DNA of 64,000 nt. Source: Leptolyngbya boryana PCC 6306 (lineage in GTDB: Bacteria > Cyanobacteriota > Cyanobacteriia > Leptolyngbyales > Leptolyngbyaceae). The notes beneath the pieces are model-generated. The model worked only from the letters and a program-made list of their open reading frames with translations. It ran no database searches and was not told the origin of the DNA. Both the position numbers and the translations under genes were made by a program. Where the stretch lies: positions 142,577-206,576 of the forward strand of contig NZ_KB731324.1 of assembly GCF_000353285.1 (NCBI RefSeq), written 5' to 3'. Positions 17,151 to 26,698 of this stretch are shown one piece after another. Numbering within the stretch: position 1 is the first letter of the stretch; the number at the start of each line of letters is the position of its first letter.

Positions 17151-17792
17151 TCAGATTCTTCTAAGATCAACCGCAACACGCCCAACTTGGAAGAAATACA
17201 TCAACCAACTCACGATTCCGATTAGTTTTGCTCCATCTTCTAGAAGGTATTGATTCCCAACTAAGCGATACGCTCCATCAATCGCAACGGAGATACCGAA
17301 GCAAAACAGCGCAACACCGAGTAGACTATAATCAGTTTGGCGAATCACTGAAGAAGAGCTAAATAGGTAGAATACAACTAATCCCCCATAGCACAGCAGC
17401 ACTACTTTTTCTGAGATTCCCCAAGCTGGAAACACAGCTTCATGCAGAAGAAAAGCATCATCTAAACCTAGAAGTAAGCTGAGCAGTCCAGCGTTCAGAA
17501 AAAATCGTTTGAGTCGATGTAGATGCGATTGATTCCAGAGAAGAGAAGCGTTAAAGAAGCAGAGCGTGACTGAAGCTGCCCAAAAAAATATTCCAACTTG
17601 CGACAAAAAACCAGTATAGGCAGGCATCTTTCCCACACTGACGGGATCTTTCGTTAATTGTTCAATTGGAATATTACTGCTGTAGTGTAAGAGCAATAAA
17701 ATCGCGATCGGGATGAATGAGAAGATGAGCGTAAAACCAATTAGAGGACGAATCTCTTTGATGAGTCGAGGTGAATACGGTAAGTGCTTCAT
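17151..17792 (-). CDS. Six-helix membrane protein of unknown function
   Basis: 213 residues from ATG 17792, which has AAGGGA about 9 bp upstream. An upstream start at 17930 would add 46 non-hydrophobic residues and is unlikely. Six hydrophobic segments are evident. The third carries the polar run LGLDDAFLLHE, and acidic residues recur near later helices (ISVAIDGA, LLEDGAK). This is reminiscent of metal- or substrate-binding membrane families, but I do not recognise one. It sits among glycosyltransferases with hairpins downstream. A lipid-carrier or envelope role is only guessable. Confidence 0.65.
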   Translation of the reverse strand: MKHLPYSPRLIKEIRPLIGFTLIFSFIPIAILLLLHYSSNIPIEQLTKDPVSVGKMPAYTGFLSQVGIFFWAASVTLCFFNASLLWNQSHLHRLKRFFLNAGLLSLLLGLDDAFLLHEAVFPAWGISEKVVLLCYGGLVVFYLFSSSSVIRQTDYSLLGVALFCFGISVAIDGAYRLVGNQYLLEDGAKLIGIVSWLMYFFQVGRVAVDLRRI

Positions 17793-18096
17793 TATTGATT
17801 TCCCTTGAAAATGATCTACAGCACCCCCAGTCTTCGTCGTGTTGAATCCATTTTTATCTCGGGCTTCTGTGATGTGGGAAGCGATCAGGATGTGATCTGG
17901 ACGACATTGACAATGGGTTACATCATACAAAGGAAATTCTGCTACTGCAAGGAATGAAACATGAACTTCATTATTGTGATATGAAAAGCAAAACTAGCAC
18001 AATTCCTCGATTTGCTTCCAAATGGTACTTTTTCTTGCCATTTGATCTGGTACATTGTTTGAGCATGCCTGCTCATCGTGCTGTTGGCAGTGCAAC

Positions 18097-19248
18097 TTAT
18101 TCATGCTGGCTTGCGACCTCCTTATCTAAGTCAAGTAACGCTTCAAAATCGGCTAAGTACTGCTCTGCGACATTGCGATAGCTAAATTGTTCAGCTTGTT
18201 GTCTTGCTTGGATTTTCATCGATCGAGTCCTTTCCCAATCACAAAGCGCTCGTTTCAATACAGTCGCTAAATTCTCAGTCGCTTCAGCACTGCGGTGATC
18301 AAAAAAGAATCCGGTGGTTTGATCTGCGATGAAGTCCTTGAAACAATCTAAGTTTGATACGATCGGAACAAGCCCAGTCGCCATCGCTTCGAGCGGTGCA
18401 ACTCCAAAGGCTTCTCCTTTCTCAGCAAGCGACGGATAACAGAATAAATCTGCTTCTTGATAAGCTCTAGCAAGTGCTTCTGGATCAAAAATCGGCGCAA
18501 CAAACTCTACTTTCAAGCCTTCAGCTTGCTGCTTCAACTGATTGAGATAGTCTGCGCCACCCCCTCCTTGATGGGTTCCACTAGGACCGATAATTCTTAA
18601 TCGAACTGTCGGCAACTCTTTTGAGATGAGAGCGAAAGCAGCGATTAATAGATGCAATCCTTTTTCAGGATGAATCCGACCCACATAGAGAATTACTTTT
18701 TCATCTCGGTTCTGATATAAATTGGTGGCGGGCTGGAACACTGTGGTACTGATCGGATTGGGCACGACTTTCATCCGGGATATTGCACTGGGATATTGCG
18801 CTGCGATCGCAGTCTCCATGGCACGAGATGCAACCGCAAATCGATCAACTTGTCTATACAGAAAGTATTGTCCTTTCGGAAACCGTCCTACATTCACGAC
18901 CACTTTTTTGATGTTCGGATGCAGCGGTGCAAAGACCGGAAGCCAAAAGTCATTAATGATCAAAATATCGGTTGACGGCAATGTAGGTGCAGTAGTGAGT
19001 GCATAAGAGAGATCTTTGATTAAGTCAATCCAGATTTTAGTCGTCCAGGTAAATCCACCACGACGGACATACTGAACACCGTTGAGTACCTCAAGCGCGG
19101 GCTGACCTGAAAACGATCGACAAAGCATGATTACTTCATGTCCCAATGCTGCAAATTCTTCTGCAACCCCTTGCCACCGCCGATTAACTGCGCCCCCTTG
19201 AATTGCAGGGACAGGCAACCAAGGACCCATTGCGATCGCGATTTTCAT
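18097..19248 (-). CDS. Glycosyltransferase family 4
   Basis: A 383-residue retaining GT-B enzyme. The C-terminal donor domain is clear: ILYVGRIHPEKGLHLLIAAF (phosphate-binding), then EKGEAFGVAPLEAMATGLVP with the E-x7-E pattern. The N-terminal acceptor domain begins IAIAMGPWLPVPAIQGGAV. It overlaps the upstream GT4 gene by 4 bp, so three successive GT4 genes (18097-21571) are translationally coupled and probably act sequentially on one glycan. The stop at 18097-18099 is followed by small hairpins (18019-18044 and 18061-18074) that could end the transcript. Confidence 0.9.
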   Translation of the reverse strand: MKIAIAMGPWLPVPAIQGGAVNRRWQGVAEEFAALGHEVIMLCRSFSGQPALEVLNGVQYVRRGGFTWTTKIWIDLIKDLSYALTTAPTLPSTDILIINDFWLPVFAPLHPNIKKVVVNVGRFPKGQYFLYRQVDRFAVASRAMETAIAAQYPSAISRMKVVPNPISTTVFQPATNLYQNRDEKVILYVGRIHPEKGLHLLIAAFALISKELPTVRLRIIGPSGTHQGGGGADYLNQLKQQAEGLKVEFVAPIFDPEALARAYQEADLFCYPSLAEKGEAFGVAPLEAMATGLVPIVSNLDCFKDFIADQTTGFFFDHRSAEATENLATVLKRALCDWERTRSMKIQARQQAEQFSYRNVAEQYLADFEALLDLDKEVASQHE

Positions 19249-20411
19249 ACAGGAACCTGCAACGAAGAATGAGAAAGAATTTCTTGATAGAGATCAATCA
19301 TTTGTGTCGCGACTTGATCCCAGGTATAGCGATCCAGAATGAACTGTCGTGCCTGTTGACCAAGGGCTGTTGCTCTGGATAGATCAGAGAAACATTCGAT
19401 TAAAGCATTTGCGATCGCATCTACATCGATATCCGTGACGTAGGCGACATGTTTTGCTTCTGGAAAGTTACAGCCAGTGGTAATGATGCAAGGTAGACCT
19501 GCTGCCATGCCTTCTAAGACCGAAACGCTAAAGCCTTCAGAATAAGAAGGCGCAATGTAAGCAGTTGCAGCTGCGAGAGCAGACTGTTTGAGAGTGCCGC
19601 TGAGATTTCCAGTGAAGGTCACTTTATCGAAGCATCCTGCATCAATAAAGAACTGTTTCGCTCTTTCTAAAAAACCAATTCCATCCGGTCCCGCTACAAC
19701 TAAATGAGTGTTGGAAAAACTGCGATTCAGTTGAGCAAATGCAGGAGCTAGCAAATCTAATCCCTTTTTCGGATCAATTCGTCCGAGAAACAGAAGTAAA
19801 TCTTTTCCCTGGGTTTGAGGAAACTGTTTGTAGAATTGCTCTGGGTTAAGAGATTGCTCAAACACAGATGAACTAATGCCATTCGGAATAAATCGAATTC
19901 GATCGTGAGGACACCGAGCCGCAATCGATTGAATCTCTGGGCTAGAAGTCGCGTTAATCACAGCCGCGTGCGTTAGATTCTTCTCCTCCACGAGGCGAAA
20001 TCCGAACGCTTTACGACGCGGTTTATGTGCAAATGCCCAGGGTTCTAGCATTCCATGAGGCGCAATCAAATAAGGAATGTTCCGGCGACGTGCGATCGCG
20101 GCTGAAGTATAGCCAGAATAACTAAACAATCCGTGAACGTGAACTAAATCATAGTTCCGAACGTTCTGGGTTAGCCAGCGTCTCAGAGGCAGGGAAAAGG
20201 TAAATCGCTCAATATTCATACGCTCGAATAGATGAACCCGATTTGCAATCATACTAAAATCGACCAGTTCTGCTCCAGACCTCGTGATCACAGTTGCAAT
20301 CAGGCTTGTTTCAATGCCTTGATGCACTAAAGCATCGCAGAGATTGACGGCAATTCGGGCTGTCCCGCCTGTTCTTTGTTCCAATCCTCCGATCGCATGG
20401 AGCACTCTCAT
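19245..20411 (-). CDS. Glycosyltransferase family 4
   Basis: 388 residues. The N-terminal domain has RVLHAIGGLEQRTGGTARI and the acceptor-site HVHGLFSYSG. The donor domain has LLFLGRIDPKKGLDLLAPAF and YSEGFSVSVLEGMAAGLPCI with the E-x7-E catalytic region. Both ends overlap neighbouring GT4 genes by 4 bp (ATGA). The HGL-F-Y pattern resembles transferases acting on GDP- or UDP-hexoses in exopolysaccharide loci, but specificity is not determinable. Confidence 0.9.
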   Translation of the reverse strand: MRVLHAIGGLEQRTGGTARIAVNLCDALVHQGIETSLIATVITRSGAELVDFSMIANRVHLFERMNIERFTFSLPLRRWLTQNVRNYDLVHVHGLFSYSGYTSAAIARRRNIPYLIAPHGMLEPWAFAHKPRRKAFGFRLVEEKNLTHAAVINATSSPEIQSIAARCPHDRIRFIPNGISSSVFEQSLNPEQFYKQFPQTQGKDLLLFLGRIDPKKGLDLLAPAFAQLNRSFSNTHLVVAGPDGIGFLERAKQFFIDAGCFDKVTFTGNLSGTLKQSALAAATAYIAPSYSEGFSVSVLEGMAAGLPCIITTGCNFPEAKHVAYVTDIDVDAIANALIECFSDLSRATALGQQARQFILDRYTWDQVATQMIDLYQEILSHSSLQVPV

Positions 20412-21571
20412 GACGTACTGCCTCCTCCCGCTGTTTGAAACACATCTTTTGTAGAACGACAGAGTGAGATCTGTGCCGCTCCGACTAATCCCTGAGCAAA
20501 ATAATCTGGAGAGAACTTTTGAATGTGCGCGAGTGCGGCTTGTCCCATTGATCGCGGATCACCTTGAGTCATTCTCAGCATCAATTGAGTCAATTGCTCC
20601 GAATCAAGGGGATCAAATCCCCATCCATTCGTGCCTTCGACCAACAAGTCTTCGTAGCACCCGCACGTTCGAGAGAGCAAAACAGGTAAACCTGCCGCCA
20701 TTGCCTCATTCACGACCAATCCCCACTGTTCTTGTAAACTGGCATGAATGAAACATTGCGCATGCGCATAGTAAGGCAGTAACGCTTCTTGCTGTAAAAA
20801 TCCAGGTAAGTGAACCTGCGCTGTCAAATTTAAGGCTTGAATCTGCTGTTCAATCTCCGATCGCTGCGCTCCGTCTCCGCACAACACCAGATGCCATGAT
20901 GGATCACCGACTTGATTCCAGTAATTCGCGTACGCGGTGAGCAGTCGAAATAGATTCTTCTTGGGAACGAAACGATTGACAGAAAGAAAAAAGGGTTGAC
21001 CGATAGGATTCGGCAGTGATCGAATTTGATCGGGATGAAACGTTGCATTTCCGACCACATTGTATCCAGTAAAAATTCGCTCCTCTGGCACTCCAAGCCT
21101 CATTAAATAGCGCTTCTGAGGCTGTCCACCCACAAGTGCGGCTCGATACTGCGTGAGCAAGCCTCGTTTGATCCATTCTTGCCAAGTTTGACGCGCAGCA
21201 TCATCTTCTTTCGTTGCAGAAATCAAAATAGCTGCTTTGCGATGAGAGACTGTCCAGCTTAAAGCAGCCAGCATGCCTGGGTGAGCATATCCCGCGATCG
21301 CTAACACATCTGGTCGCAGCCGATTCAGTCCCTGATAGATCTGAGCAATTAATTCAGAAAGCTTCACAGAGGGCAGTGACTGAGGACAAAGCGTAATCAG
21401 TGGGTAAGGCAGATTCTCGACGTTCGCTTGCCACGCATAGTCTGTATCAGACCGAGCAAGTTCGATCGCGCTCACCTGCCATCCAATTTGGTGGCAATGG
21501 TGATAAAGTCCTTCTAACCGTGCCAGATGATAAGGACCATAGTTCGTAAACAGAACCGCAATGTGAGTCAT
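20408..21571 (-). CDS. Glycosyltransferase family 4
   Basis: 387 residues. The donor domain shows FFLSVNRFVPKKNLFRLLTAY and LQEQWGLVVNEAMAAGLPVLLS with the typical E-x7-E spacing. The N-terminal domain begins IAVLFTNYGPYHLARL. It overlaps the following GT4 by 4 bp and starts 9 bp after the Wzy/WaaL-like gene, so it is the first of three coupled GT4 genes downstream of the polymerase/ligase candidate. Confidence 0.9.
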   Translation of the reverse strand: MTHIAVLFTNYGPYHLARLEGLYHHCHQIGWQVSAIELARSDTDYAWQANVENLPYPLITLCPQSLPSVKLSELIAQIYQGLNRLRPDVLAIAGYAHPGMLAALSWTVSHRKAAILISATKEDDAARQTWQEWIKRGLLTQYRAALVGGQPQKRYLMRLGVPEERIFTGYNVVGNATFHPDQIRSLPNPIGQPFFLSVNRFVPKKNLFRLLTAYANYWNQVGDPSWHLVLCGDGAQRSEIEQQIQALNLTAQVHLPGFLQQEALLPYYAHAQCFIHASLQEQWGLVVNEAMAAGLPVLLSRTCGCYEDLLVEGTNGWGFDPLDSEQLTQLMLRMTQGDPRSMGQAALAHIQKFSPDYFAQGLVGAAQISLCRSTKDVFQTAGGGSTS

Positions 21572-21580
21572 AGCAACACC

Positions 21581-22915
21581 CTAGATGCTTTTCCGAAAGG
21601 CTTCTCGCTGCGATCGTAAATACGCAAGCAACAAACCCGTTGAGCAAATTGGCAAATAATTCCGGTACGGATCACCGTGAAACGAATAAAGACAAACTGC
21701 CTGCACAAAAACAACCAACATAAAGCAAGTCACTACAGAAAAATCGCTCCGAATAAAACGCTCTGGATTAATCTGCTCACTCGCTTGTCGTACTCGTTTC
21801 GCTGTTAGAAATATCGCTTGTACGATATGGTGAACAATGTAGAAAAAAGGAGCAATAAACGTTGCAACCCCCAAAATGCCAAATTCTAGCGCTACTTGTA
21901 GAAAAGCATTGTGCGTTGCATATTGTGCATATAATCCTTGTCCAATCAGCGGATGTGCGAGAAAGCCCTCAAAAGCAAATTGAAACATTTTTTCCCGTCC
22001 TCGAATTGAGCGATCTTCCGTATTTCCACCAGAGATTACTTGGAACAATGCATCAATCCGCTGCGAACCATTCTCGATCGCAGTTGTGAGCGGAGGAGGT
22101 TCAGTTATCATCCCGGTACTTTGTCTAGGAGCGGCCATTAACGGGCCTAACAGCAACATACCACTAAGCAACACCCCGCAGACAAAAGTAACAGTGGTTG
22201 TGACTCTAGCAATGGATCGACCGGATTGTGTGATGATCCGCGTGACATAGAGAGCAACAACTGCAACTCCCAATAGAATCGCAAGTGTTGCACTTCGAGT
22301 ACCAGAGAAAACCGTCACCATCAGTCCTGGAACACTTAACCCCAGCCAGATTGCTTTAGACGAAGGCTTTGCTTTCAGCCAGAGGATCAAACAGGTGAGA
22401 AACGCATACGCTCCAGTATGTCCTACATTGATTGGATTGCCAGCCGTTCCTGCAACTAAGCGCCGTCCATGATCTGCCCATGATGCGGTTCCTGTAGAAA
22501 CTTGTGCCATCAGCAAGAGCGCAGTTGCGACTGCGACTCGATTTGAGGTATAGCAAGCAATCTTTAGCTGCTCAAACGAAAAACTTTTTGCAACCGCCAA
22601 GGCAAACCAGTAGAGACTTGCATAGATCAGAAGGTTTTCAGGAAAAATCTCTGGGGTTCGCGTGGTGAAAAAGTCATAGATAAACAGGACAGCAAAGATC
22701 AAATACAGGAACTCGATCACTCCGAATCGGAGTATTCGTTTCCGGGCATCTGGATCAATTAGATTGAATAGAAATGGAATGCCGATGGTTAGCGCTTGAT
22801 AAGCTGCGGTTAGGATTGCTGTATGCACTCCTGCCAGACTCGCGATCAAGAAATAGAAAGTCAGTCCGTGCATATAAAAGCCAAATGAAACCGCTGCGAT
22901 CGTTGACCATTGCAT
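21581..22915 (-). CDS. O-antigen polymerase/ligase-family membrane protein (Wzy/WaaL-like)
   Basis: 444 residues with about ten or more membrane segments and one large periplasmic loop (roughly 265-335). The loop ends in the family signature FEGFLAHPLIGQGLYAQYATHNAF, which carries the His-containing H-N-x-F motif. A VFSGTRSATLAILLG segment carries the conserved Arg. Members join lipid-linked glycans, either polymerising repeats (Wzy) or ligating them to an acceptor (WaaL); sequence alone cannot separate the roles. With Wzm/Wzt present and no Wzx flippase in the window, a ligase role fits slightly better (inference). Confidence 0.82.
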   Translation of the reverse strand: MQWSTIAAVSFGFYMHGLTFYFLIASLAGVHTAILTAAYQALTIGIPFLFNLIDPDARKRILRFGVIEFLYLIFAVLFIYDFFTTRTPEIFPENLLIYASLYWFALAVAKSFSFEQLKIACYTSNRVAVATALLLMAQVSTGTASWADHGRRLVAGTAGNPINVGHTGAYAFLTCLILWLKAKPSSKAIWLGLSVPGLMVTVFSGTRSATLAILLGVAVVALYVTRIITQSGRSIARVTTTVTFVCGVLLSGMLLLGPLMAAPRQSTGMITEPPPLTTAIENGSQRIDALFQVISGGNTEDRSIRGREKMFQFAFEGFLAHPLIGQGLYAQYATHNAFLQVALEFGILGVATFIAPFFYIVHHIVQAIFLTAKRVRQASEQINPERFIRSDFSVVTCFMLVVFVQAVCLYSFHGDPYRNYLPICSTGLLLAYLRSQREAFRKSI

Positions 22916-22939
22916 TGATCTATACCCTGTAAGAAAGAA

Positions 22940-24217
22940 CTAAACTTGCGATCGATCGAGCAGATTGTCCAGAATGGTTTTGACAAATCGCTCTGCTTGA
23001 TTTTGCTGAAGAAACTGTTCTGTTTTTGCCGCATTGACGCTGATCGCACCCTCGATCGATTGAGCGATCGCACTCGAAATTTGAGCAGGATCAGTCGCAT
23101 CGATCGTGATACCAAGCTCATACTGTCTTGTTAACGCACCCAACAAGCCATAGTTAGAAGCGATCACAGGGGTTTGAGTCGCTGCGGCATGAGCGAGTAC
23201 AGAACTCATTCCCACATGTCGTTGATAGGTAGCAAACACGCGATCCGCGGTTTCAAAACAAAGCTGTACCTCCTGACCTTTGAGATAGCGATCACGTAAA
23301 ATCACTTGTACTGGAGTTGCTTCCACGGATGCGATCGCTGATTCAATTCGTGATCTCTGATCAGCATTAATCGGTCCTGCAAGCAATAGGCATACTTTTT
23401 GAGCAATCTCAGTAGGAACCTGCTGAAGGGCTTGAAGGACTGGAAAAATTCCCTTACGGTCATTTAATTCCCCAAACATCAGAAACACTTGCCGACCTAC
23501 TTCGATATCTAGCTCTTGTTTGAACTGTGATCTCACAATTACATTCGTTGGCTCAATGCGAACCGGATCAGCTAGAGGGAGAATTTTGGCTTGAGTGTTC
23601 GGATGTAGCTTTTGAATTTCTGCGATCGCGAATGGATCAAGACAAAACAATGTTTTCAGGTGCCGATTGCGAAGAATCTGAGCCAGAATCAATCGCTGTC
23701 GCCATTGTCGAATGCGCTCTTTCCAAGATTGCTGCTGCTCTAAAAGCTTTCCATAGTGAAACGCTGGACGAAAATAGATGCCTGATATTGGACAAGGCGG
23801 TACTTCCCCCCAACAGAGCGGAAGCTGAAGACTATCGAGATACATCAAAACACCTTCAGTTGCCTTGAGTTGTCGAGCATATTGACAGAAAAGTTTCCAC
23901 TCGATCCAAGACTTTGCAACAGCCGATTTTGCCTGTTGAAATGCGGCATATTCGGCTTCCGAAATCGCTGTGAATTCGATCTCGCTTTGCTCAGATTGCA
24001 TTGATAGGGCAACAACATCCGAATGTCGATCGACAAACTGCTGAGAAACAACAACACAAAGCTTTCCCGGAATCTGGGTGTGATGCCAATACTGTACTAG
24101 ATGGTTGATATAAACCGAATGATGTCCGGTTGCTTTGAGGTCAAACAGCAGCAGCACAGGGTGAGCCACTGTTGAATCCGCAGAACCCGATATCATTTGG
24201 CTAACGGACTGAAGCAT
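22940..24217 (-). CDS. Glycosyltransferase, GT4-like
   Basis: 425 residues from ATG 24217, chosen because GAGGA lies about 7 bp upstream and the fold begins soon after ([17 protein letters not shown]). A longer frame to 24340 lies mostly inside the upstream gene. The donor domain has [21 protein letters not shown], the [26 protein letters not shown] segment and the C-terminal helix. The canonical E-x7-E is weak: the region reads [13 protein letters not shown], so the first Glu appears missing. It may be a divergent GT4. It overlaps the epimerase gene by 17 bp and lies 24 bp upstream of the Wzy/WaaL-like gene. Confidence 0.8.
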   Translation of the reverse strand: MLQSVSQMISGSADSTVAHPVLLLFDLKATGHHSVYINHLVQYWHHTQIPGKLCVVVSQQFVDRHSDVVALSMQSEQSEIEFTAISEAEYAAFQQAKSAVAKSWIEWKLFCQYARQLKATEGVLMYLDSLQLPLCWGEVPPCPISGIYFRPAFHYGKLLEQQQSWKERIRQWRQRLILAQILRNRHLKTLFCLDPFAIAEIQKLHPNTQAKILPLADPVRIEPTNVIVRSQFKQELDIEVGRQVFLMFGELNDRKGIFPVLQALQQVPTEIAQKVCLLLAGPINADQRSRIESAIASVEATPVQVILRDRYLKGQEVQLCFETADRVFATYQRHVGMSSVLAHAAATQTPVIASNYGLLGALTRQYELGITIDATDPAQISSAIAQSIEGAISVNAAKTEQFLQQNQAERFVKTILDNLLDRSQV

Positions 24218-25259
24218 ATCTCGTATCCTCTGCCGTAACGATTTCCTGCAAAATATCCGTAATACTGCGTGTGATTTGCCATTCAGGGAAATGGCTTTTG
24301 AGCTTGCGTAAATCAGAAATGTAGCAAATGTGATCTCCAATCCGGTTTTGTTCTACATACACCCAATTCACAGTTCGTCCGGTCAATTGCTCGACTAAAT
24401 CAAAAGTTTCTAGAATCGAGATACTGTTTTCGCGTCCTCCACCCAGATTGTAGACCTCGCCTGGTCTAGGATTGCGCCGAAATGCTTCAAATGCTTGAAT
24501 CACGTCATAGCTATGAATGTTGTCGCGCACTTGTTTTCCTTTGTAACCAAATACACGATAAGTTCCACCTGTAACCGCAACTTTTATCAGGTAAGAAAGA
24601 AAACCATGCAGTTCGACTCCAGAATGAGAGGGACCTGTGAGACAGCCGCCGCGAAAGATACCGACGTTCATACCGAAATAGCGTCCGTATTCTTGAGCGA
24701 CAATATCAGCTGCGGTCTTGGAAGCTCCAAACAGAGAATGTAAAGTACGATCGATGCGACAGTCTTCAGAAATGCCGTGATAGTCTGCTTCGTTGGCATA
24801 GTCATAGCGCTTTTCGAGTTCGACGCGCGGCAGTTCATTCGGAGCATCGCCATACACTTTATTCGTGCTCATGTGAATGAAGACTGCTTCCGGGCAGTAT
24901 TGCCGAGTTGCTTCAAGCAAATTCATTGTTCCAAGCGCATTCACCTCAAAGTCCAAGATGGGAATCTGACAAGCTTTATCGTGAGACGGCTGCGCGGCAC
25001 AGTGAATGATCAGATCAAAAGCATGGATTTGAAATAGCTCAAATAGACGATCGCGATCGCGAATATCAATGCTATGCGGCTTGAAATTTCTTGTTTTTGC
25101 ACTCAGACGCTGAAGATTCCAGGTCGTATCGCCTTGTGCACCGAAGAATTCAGCCCGCATATTGTTATCGACCCCGATCACCTCGTGCCCTTGACGATCG
25201 TAATATTCAACCGCTTCAGAGCCGATCAAACCGTTGGAACCCGTGACTAAGACTTTCAT
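24201..25259 (-). CDS. SDR-family nucleotide-sugar epimerase (CDP-paratose 2-epimerase-like)
   Basis: A 352-residue extended [13 protein letters not shown] (7-16) binds NAD and [11 protein letters not shown] (130-140) is the Ser/Thr strand. The catalytic tetrad region reads [10 protein letters not shown], so the usual Tyr is Phe177 with Lys181 retained. The layout resembles CDP-paratose/tyvelose 2-epimerase (RfbE) and related SDRs. The [10 protein letters not shown] motif and the C-terminal [15 protein letters not shown] fit this branch. The Tyr-to-Phe change suggests altered chemistry or a different proton relay. It lies between a GT-B gene and a GT4, so it probably makes a donor for them. 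Confidence 0.85.
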   Translation of the reverse strand: MKVLVTGSNGLIGSEAVEYYDRQGHEVIGVDNNMRAEFFGAQGDTTWNLQRLSAKTRNFKPHSIDIRDRDRLFELFQIHAFDLIIHCAAQPSHDKACQIPILDFEVNALGTMNLLEATRQYCPEAVFIHMSTNKVYGDAPNELPRVELEKRYDYANEADYHGISEDCRIDRTLHSLFGASKTAADIVAQEYGRYFGMNVGIFRGGCLTGPSHSGVELHGFLSYLIKVAVTGGTYRVFGYKGKQVRDNIHSYDVIQAFEAFRRNPRPGEVYNLGGGRENSISILETFDLVEQLTGRTVNWVYVEQNRIGDHICYISDLRKLKSHFPEWQITRSITDILQEIVTAEDTRYASVR

Positions 25260-25271
25260 GATGTTGTTAGA

Positions 25272-26366
25272 TTAAGATGGACTTGTACATGCTTGTAGAC
25301 AATCAATCACCCGTTTCTCGTGCGCAACAGGGCGATCAAGCATTTCAGGACATTTAAGCGAGCGACTCATCAATTCTGTTAACTCAATCCAATCATCATA
25401 TTGATAGACCCCAGCATAATCAGAGGTACTTCTCGAAGCATTCCGATTTGCAATCACAGGAATGCCAGCAATAAGCAATTCGGGAATTCGAGTGAGTGCC
25501 CCAGACGTGGGAACTTGATGAATGAGTGCCGCTTTGGCAGACGTGAGAAACGCTTGTAATTGTTCAGGAGTGACACTGCCATGTACAACAAAATCAGCAG
25601 ACTCGCAGTATTCTTTGAGCATCTCTGTGCCATACCCGACAATATCCACTTCAAAGGGAAAAGTTTCTCTGGCTTTCTTGAGCCATTCAATTTGCTCGAT
25701 CATACCGTTACGAGTTGGCGGATTTTTCGCATTGCCATGAATTAGAAAGCGATCGTTTGTCATATTTTGCCTTGCTGCTCGAACCTTAAGAAACCGCTCT
25801 AGAACAAGTTGAGGAGGATAGTAAGGCAGATAATGAGCATTAGCTCCCTTCGTGCGAAGTAGCCATTCTTCCTCACGAGAAATACAAAACACCCAGTCTG
25901 CTTTGACTAACGCTTGCACTTCTGTTTCAAAATTCTCAAAAATCGCTCCCTGATCTGGAACTAGTGCTTCTAGATTATGAGGAAATGCAATAACCTTAAA
26001 GTGCTGTTCTGCTGCGACAAACGGTGCAACATAGTTCTTTGTTGCTTCCCAGATCAAGACTTTGGTGCCTGTATGCTGTTGCAGGACTCGCTGATAGAGC
26101 TGACGCTGAAATCCGCAAAACGCGATCGAGCGAAATGCAGAATTGATCTTCAAGTGATGCTTCGCGATAAATTGCCAGGTAGCAGGATCCAAAACGGCTT
26201 TGAGCGCAGCAATCGATCGACTCTGAGCCGATTTGAGAAGCGTGCGCGAAAACGGCGTTATCTCTAGATTTGCTTTCCCGATCAGTTCGGCAATTTGTGC
26301 GGTACGATGATCGCCCCCATGACCGTTTGCATTTGTTGTAAAAAACGTATCGACTAGAAGACTCAT
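25272..26366 (-). CDS. Putative GT-B glycosyltransferase (divergent)
   Basis: 364 residues from ATG 26366; an ATG at 26432 would add 22 residues with no Shine-Dalgarno. The order of elements suggests a GT-B fold: an N-terminal NGHGGDHRTAQ loop, KVIAFPHNLEALVPDQ, WVFCISREEEWLL, then FLIHGNAKNPPTRNGMIEQI, VDIVGYGTEM and a final nucleotide-site-like TSGALTRIPELLIAGIPVIAN. The E-x7-E of GT4 is reduced to PELLIAGIPVI. No family can be named with confidence. It is 12 bp upstream of the epimerase gene. Confidence 0.65.
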   Translation of the reverse strand: MSLLVDTFFTTNANGHGGDHRTAQIAELIGKANLEITPFSRTLLKSAQSRSIAALKAVLDPATWQFIAKHHLKINSAFRSIAFCGFQRQLYQRVLQQHTGTKVLIWEATKNYVAPFVAAEQHFKVIAFPHNLEALVPDQGAIFENFETEVQALVKADWVFCISREEEWLLRTKGANAHYLPYYPPQLVLERFLKVRAARQNMTNDRFLIHGNAKNPPTRNGMIEQIEWLKKARETFPFEVDIVGYGTEMLKEYCESADFVVHGSVTPEQLQAFLTSAKAALIHQVPTSGALTRIPELLIAGIPVIANRNASRSTSDYAGVYQYDDWIELTELMSRSLKCPEMLDRPVAHEKRVIDCLQACTSPS

Positions 26367-26473
26367 GTTATTTCGTTCAGCAGTTTGTCGCTCCCAGAAT
26401 TTTCGATAGCTTCTTGAAATGTGGTGAAACATGCTGTGATATGAATAAAGCGTTCATGAAAGATAAAAACTGC

Positions 26474-26698
26474 TCAAGTGCCAGAGATGACGTTTCGATT
26501 GACAGAAAGTGCTGTAAATTCTGAATACAATTCAGACTCGATCTGAATTGGAGCAGTTCGATAAGTGACTTGAAGTTCTATGAGATTTTCAAATCCGAGT
26601 TTTGCTCTAGAGTCAGGTTGATCTTTTGCCCAATTTTTCAAACTTCCGCAAATGAGCAGAGTCGATTTTGAGAATTGCTCTAATCGTCTACGCAACAT
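26474..26698 (-). CDS. Small hypothetical protein, 74 residues
   Basis: An open frame from ATG 26698 to 26474, with GGAG 7 bp upstream of the ATG and an 11-bp overlap with the end of the GT4 gene at 26688-27848. The product starts MLRRRLEQFSKSTLL and has a basic N-terminus and mixed C-terminus. No motif or family is recognised. It fills an otherwise gene-free gap on the operon strand. It could be real or the residue of a larger deleted gene. Confidence 0.35.
   Translation of the reverse strand: MLRRRLEQFSKSTLLICGSLKNWAKDQPDSRAKLGFENLIELQVTYRTAPIQIESELYSEFTALSVNRNVISGT

Noticed and set aside
18019-18074. Two small hairpins after the GT4 stop
   Set aside because: Stems of 7 and 5 bp with no T tract; too weak to call a terminator on their own.
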